From NCBI GenBank assembly GCA_905200905.1, contig CAJKMA010000064.1, positions 1 to 15,135 on the forward strand: DNA of 15,135 bases, given 5' to 3'. The notes under the pieces were generated by a model. The model ran no database searches. It saw only the letters and a program-made list of their open reading frames with translations, and was not told the DNA's origin. Positions 14,555-15,135 of the stretch are shown here, one piece after another; within the stretch, counting starts at the first letter, position 1, and every line of letters starts with the position of its first letter. This DNA comes from an uncultured Bacillota bacterium (GTDB lineage: Bacteria; Bacillota; Clostridia; Lachnospirales; Lachnospiraceae). The translations under genes were made by a program, and so were the position numbers.

Positions 14555-15135
14555 ATGAGTTTAAAAGAACGCATTTACAGTGTTTTACTTGTATCCTCAA
14601 ACGATAGCTTTACCTCTGCCTTTACCGGTTTTCTTCCGCCTTCCAGATATAAACTGGTTCACAAAGTTTCCAGTGTCAGTGCTGCAAAAAGAATCCTGAC
14701 GGAGAATACCTTTGATTTTGTCATCATCAATTCTCCCCTCACAGATGAAAGTGGCATACGTCTGGCTATGGACACCTGTACTGGAAAATCTTGTGCGGTT
14801 CTTCTGCTGGTGAAACGGGAACTGCATAACGAGATTCATGATAAAGTGGTGGATTATGGCGTATTTACCCTGCCAAAGCCTACTTCAAAGCCTACGTTAC
14901 TTCAGTCACTTGGATGGATGGAAAGTGCCAGAGAACGGCTGCGGCAATTTGAGAAAAAATCTTTATCTGTTGATGAAAAGATGGCAGAAATACGTCTAGT
15001 AAACAGAGCGAAATGGCTTCTGATCAGTGAACTGAAGATGAGTGAGCCGGATGCTCACCGTTACATAGAAAAGCAAGCCATGGACCGTTGCGTATCTAAA
15101 CGAATTGTGGCAGAGGAAATCATCAAAACCTATTC
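14555..15135 (+). CDS. ANTAR-domain response regulator, probable transcription antiterminator (3' end outside window)
   Basis: The first 193 residues are present and the gene runs off the right edge. Residues about 5-120 follow the receiver-domain pattern, with a conserved lysine in LPKP (K108). However, the phospho-acceptor position after strand 3 reads VIINSPL (N59 instead of Asp), and the acidic pair after strand 1 reads VSSND. It is therefore probably a pseudo-receiver. Residues about 137-193 match an ANTAR RNA-binding domain, with AKWLLISELKMSEPDAHRYI and KRIVAEEII helices. ANTAR proteins bind paired hexaloop hairpins and prevent terminator formation. The ribosome binding site GGAGGGGG lies 6 nt before the ATG. 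It is 35 nt after the glutamine synthetase gene with no terminator between, so it is likely the last known gene of that operon and might control its own leader and that of glnN. Confidence 0.88.
   Translation, partial: MSLKERIYSVLLVSSNDSFTSAFTGFLPPSRYKLVHKVSSVSAAKRILTENTFDFVIINSPLTDESGIRLAMDTCTGKSCAVLLLVKRELHNEIHDKVVDYGVFTLPKPTSKPTLLQSLGWMESARERLRQFEKKSLSVDEKMAEIRLVNRAKWLLISELKMSEPDAHRYIEKQAMDRCVSKRIVAEEIIKTY

Overview
The window looks like chromosomal DNA of an anaerobic Gram-positive Firmicute, most likely a Lachnospiraceae/Clostridia-type gut bacterium. The evidence is strong AGGAGG-type ribosome binding sites, a T-box leader, a type III glutamine synthetase, moderate GC content and a trp operon in the order E-G-D-C-F-B-A. 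The genus is an inference. All genes are intact except the two cut by the window edges. I see no mobile element, CRISPR array, tRNA or rRNA.

Layout. (1) On the minus strand (about 3001 down to 1), a promoter and a structured leader precede glnN (type III glutamine synthetase), followed 30 nt later by an ammonium transporter gene that runs off the left edge. (2) Divergently from the same roughly 580-bp intergenic region, a consensus promoter and a tryptophan T-box riboswitch precede a complete, tightly overlapping trpEGDCFBA operon (3394-9801). (3) A consensus promoter overlapping the trpA stop codon and a long attenuator-like hairpin (9798-9900) lead into a second plus-strand operon. It encodes a glutamate synthase split into three polypeptides (glutaminase domain; ferredoxin plus FMN synthase; GXGXG domain), a short type I-like glutamine synthetase, and an ANTAR-domain RNA-binding regulator truncated at the right edge.

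How it fits together. Ammonium import, two glutamine synthetases and a glutamate synthase form a nitrogen assimilation set flanking the tryptophan operon, whose first enzyme consumes glutamine. The most interesting signal is regulatory. Both nitrogen operons begin, within a few bases of the predicted transcription start, with a small hairpin whose six-base loop (AAGGGC or AAAGGC) has A at position 1 and G at position 4, the published signature of ANTAR-protein RNA targets. In each case the hairpin overlaps the 5' arm of a following intrinsic terminator. The glnN leader carries this unit twice. With an ANTAR protein encoded at the end of the second operon, this suggests a self-contained antitermination circuit for nitrogen genes. 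Its receiver domain appears to lack the phosphorylatable aspartate. The circuit is inferred from sequence only.
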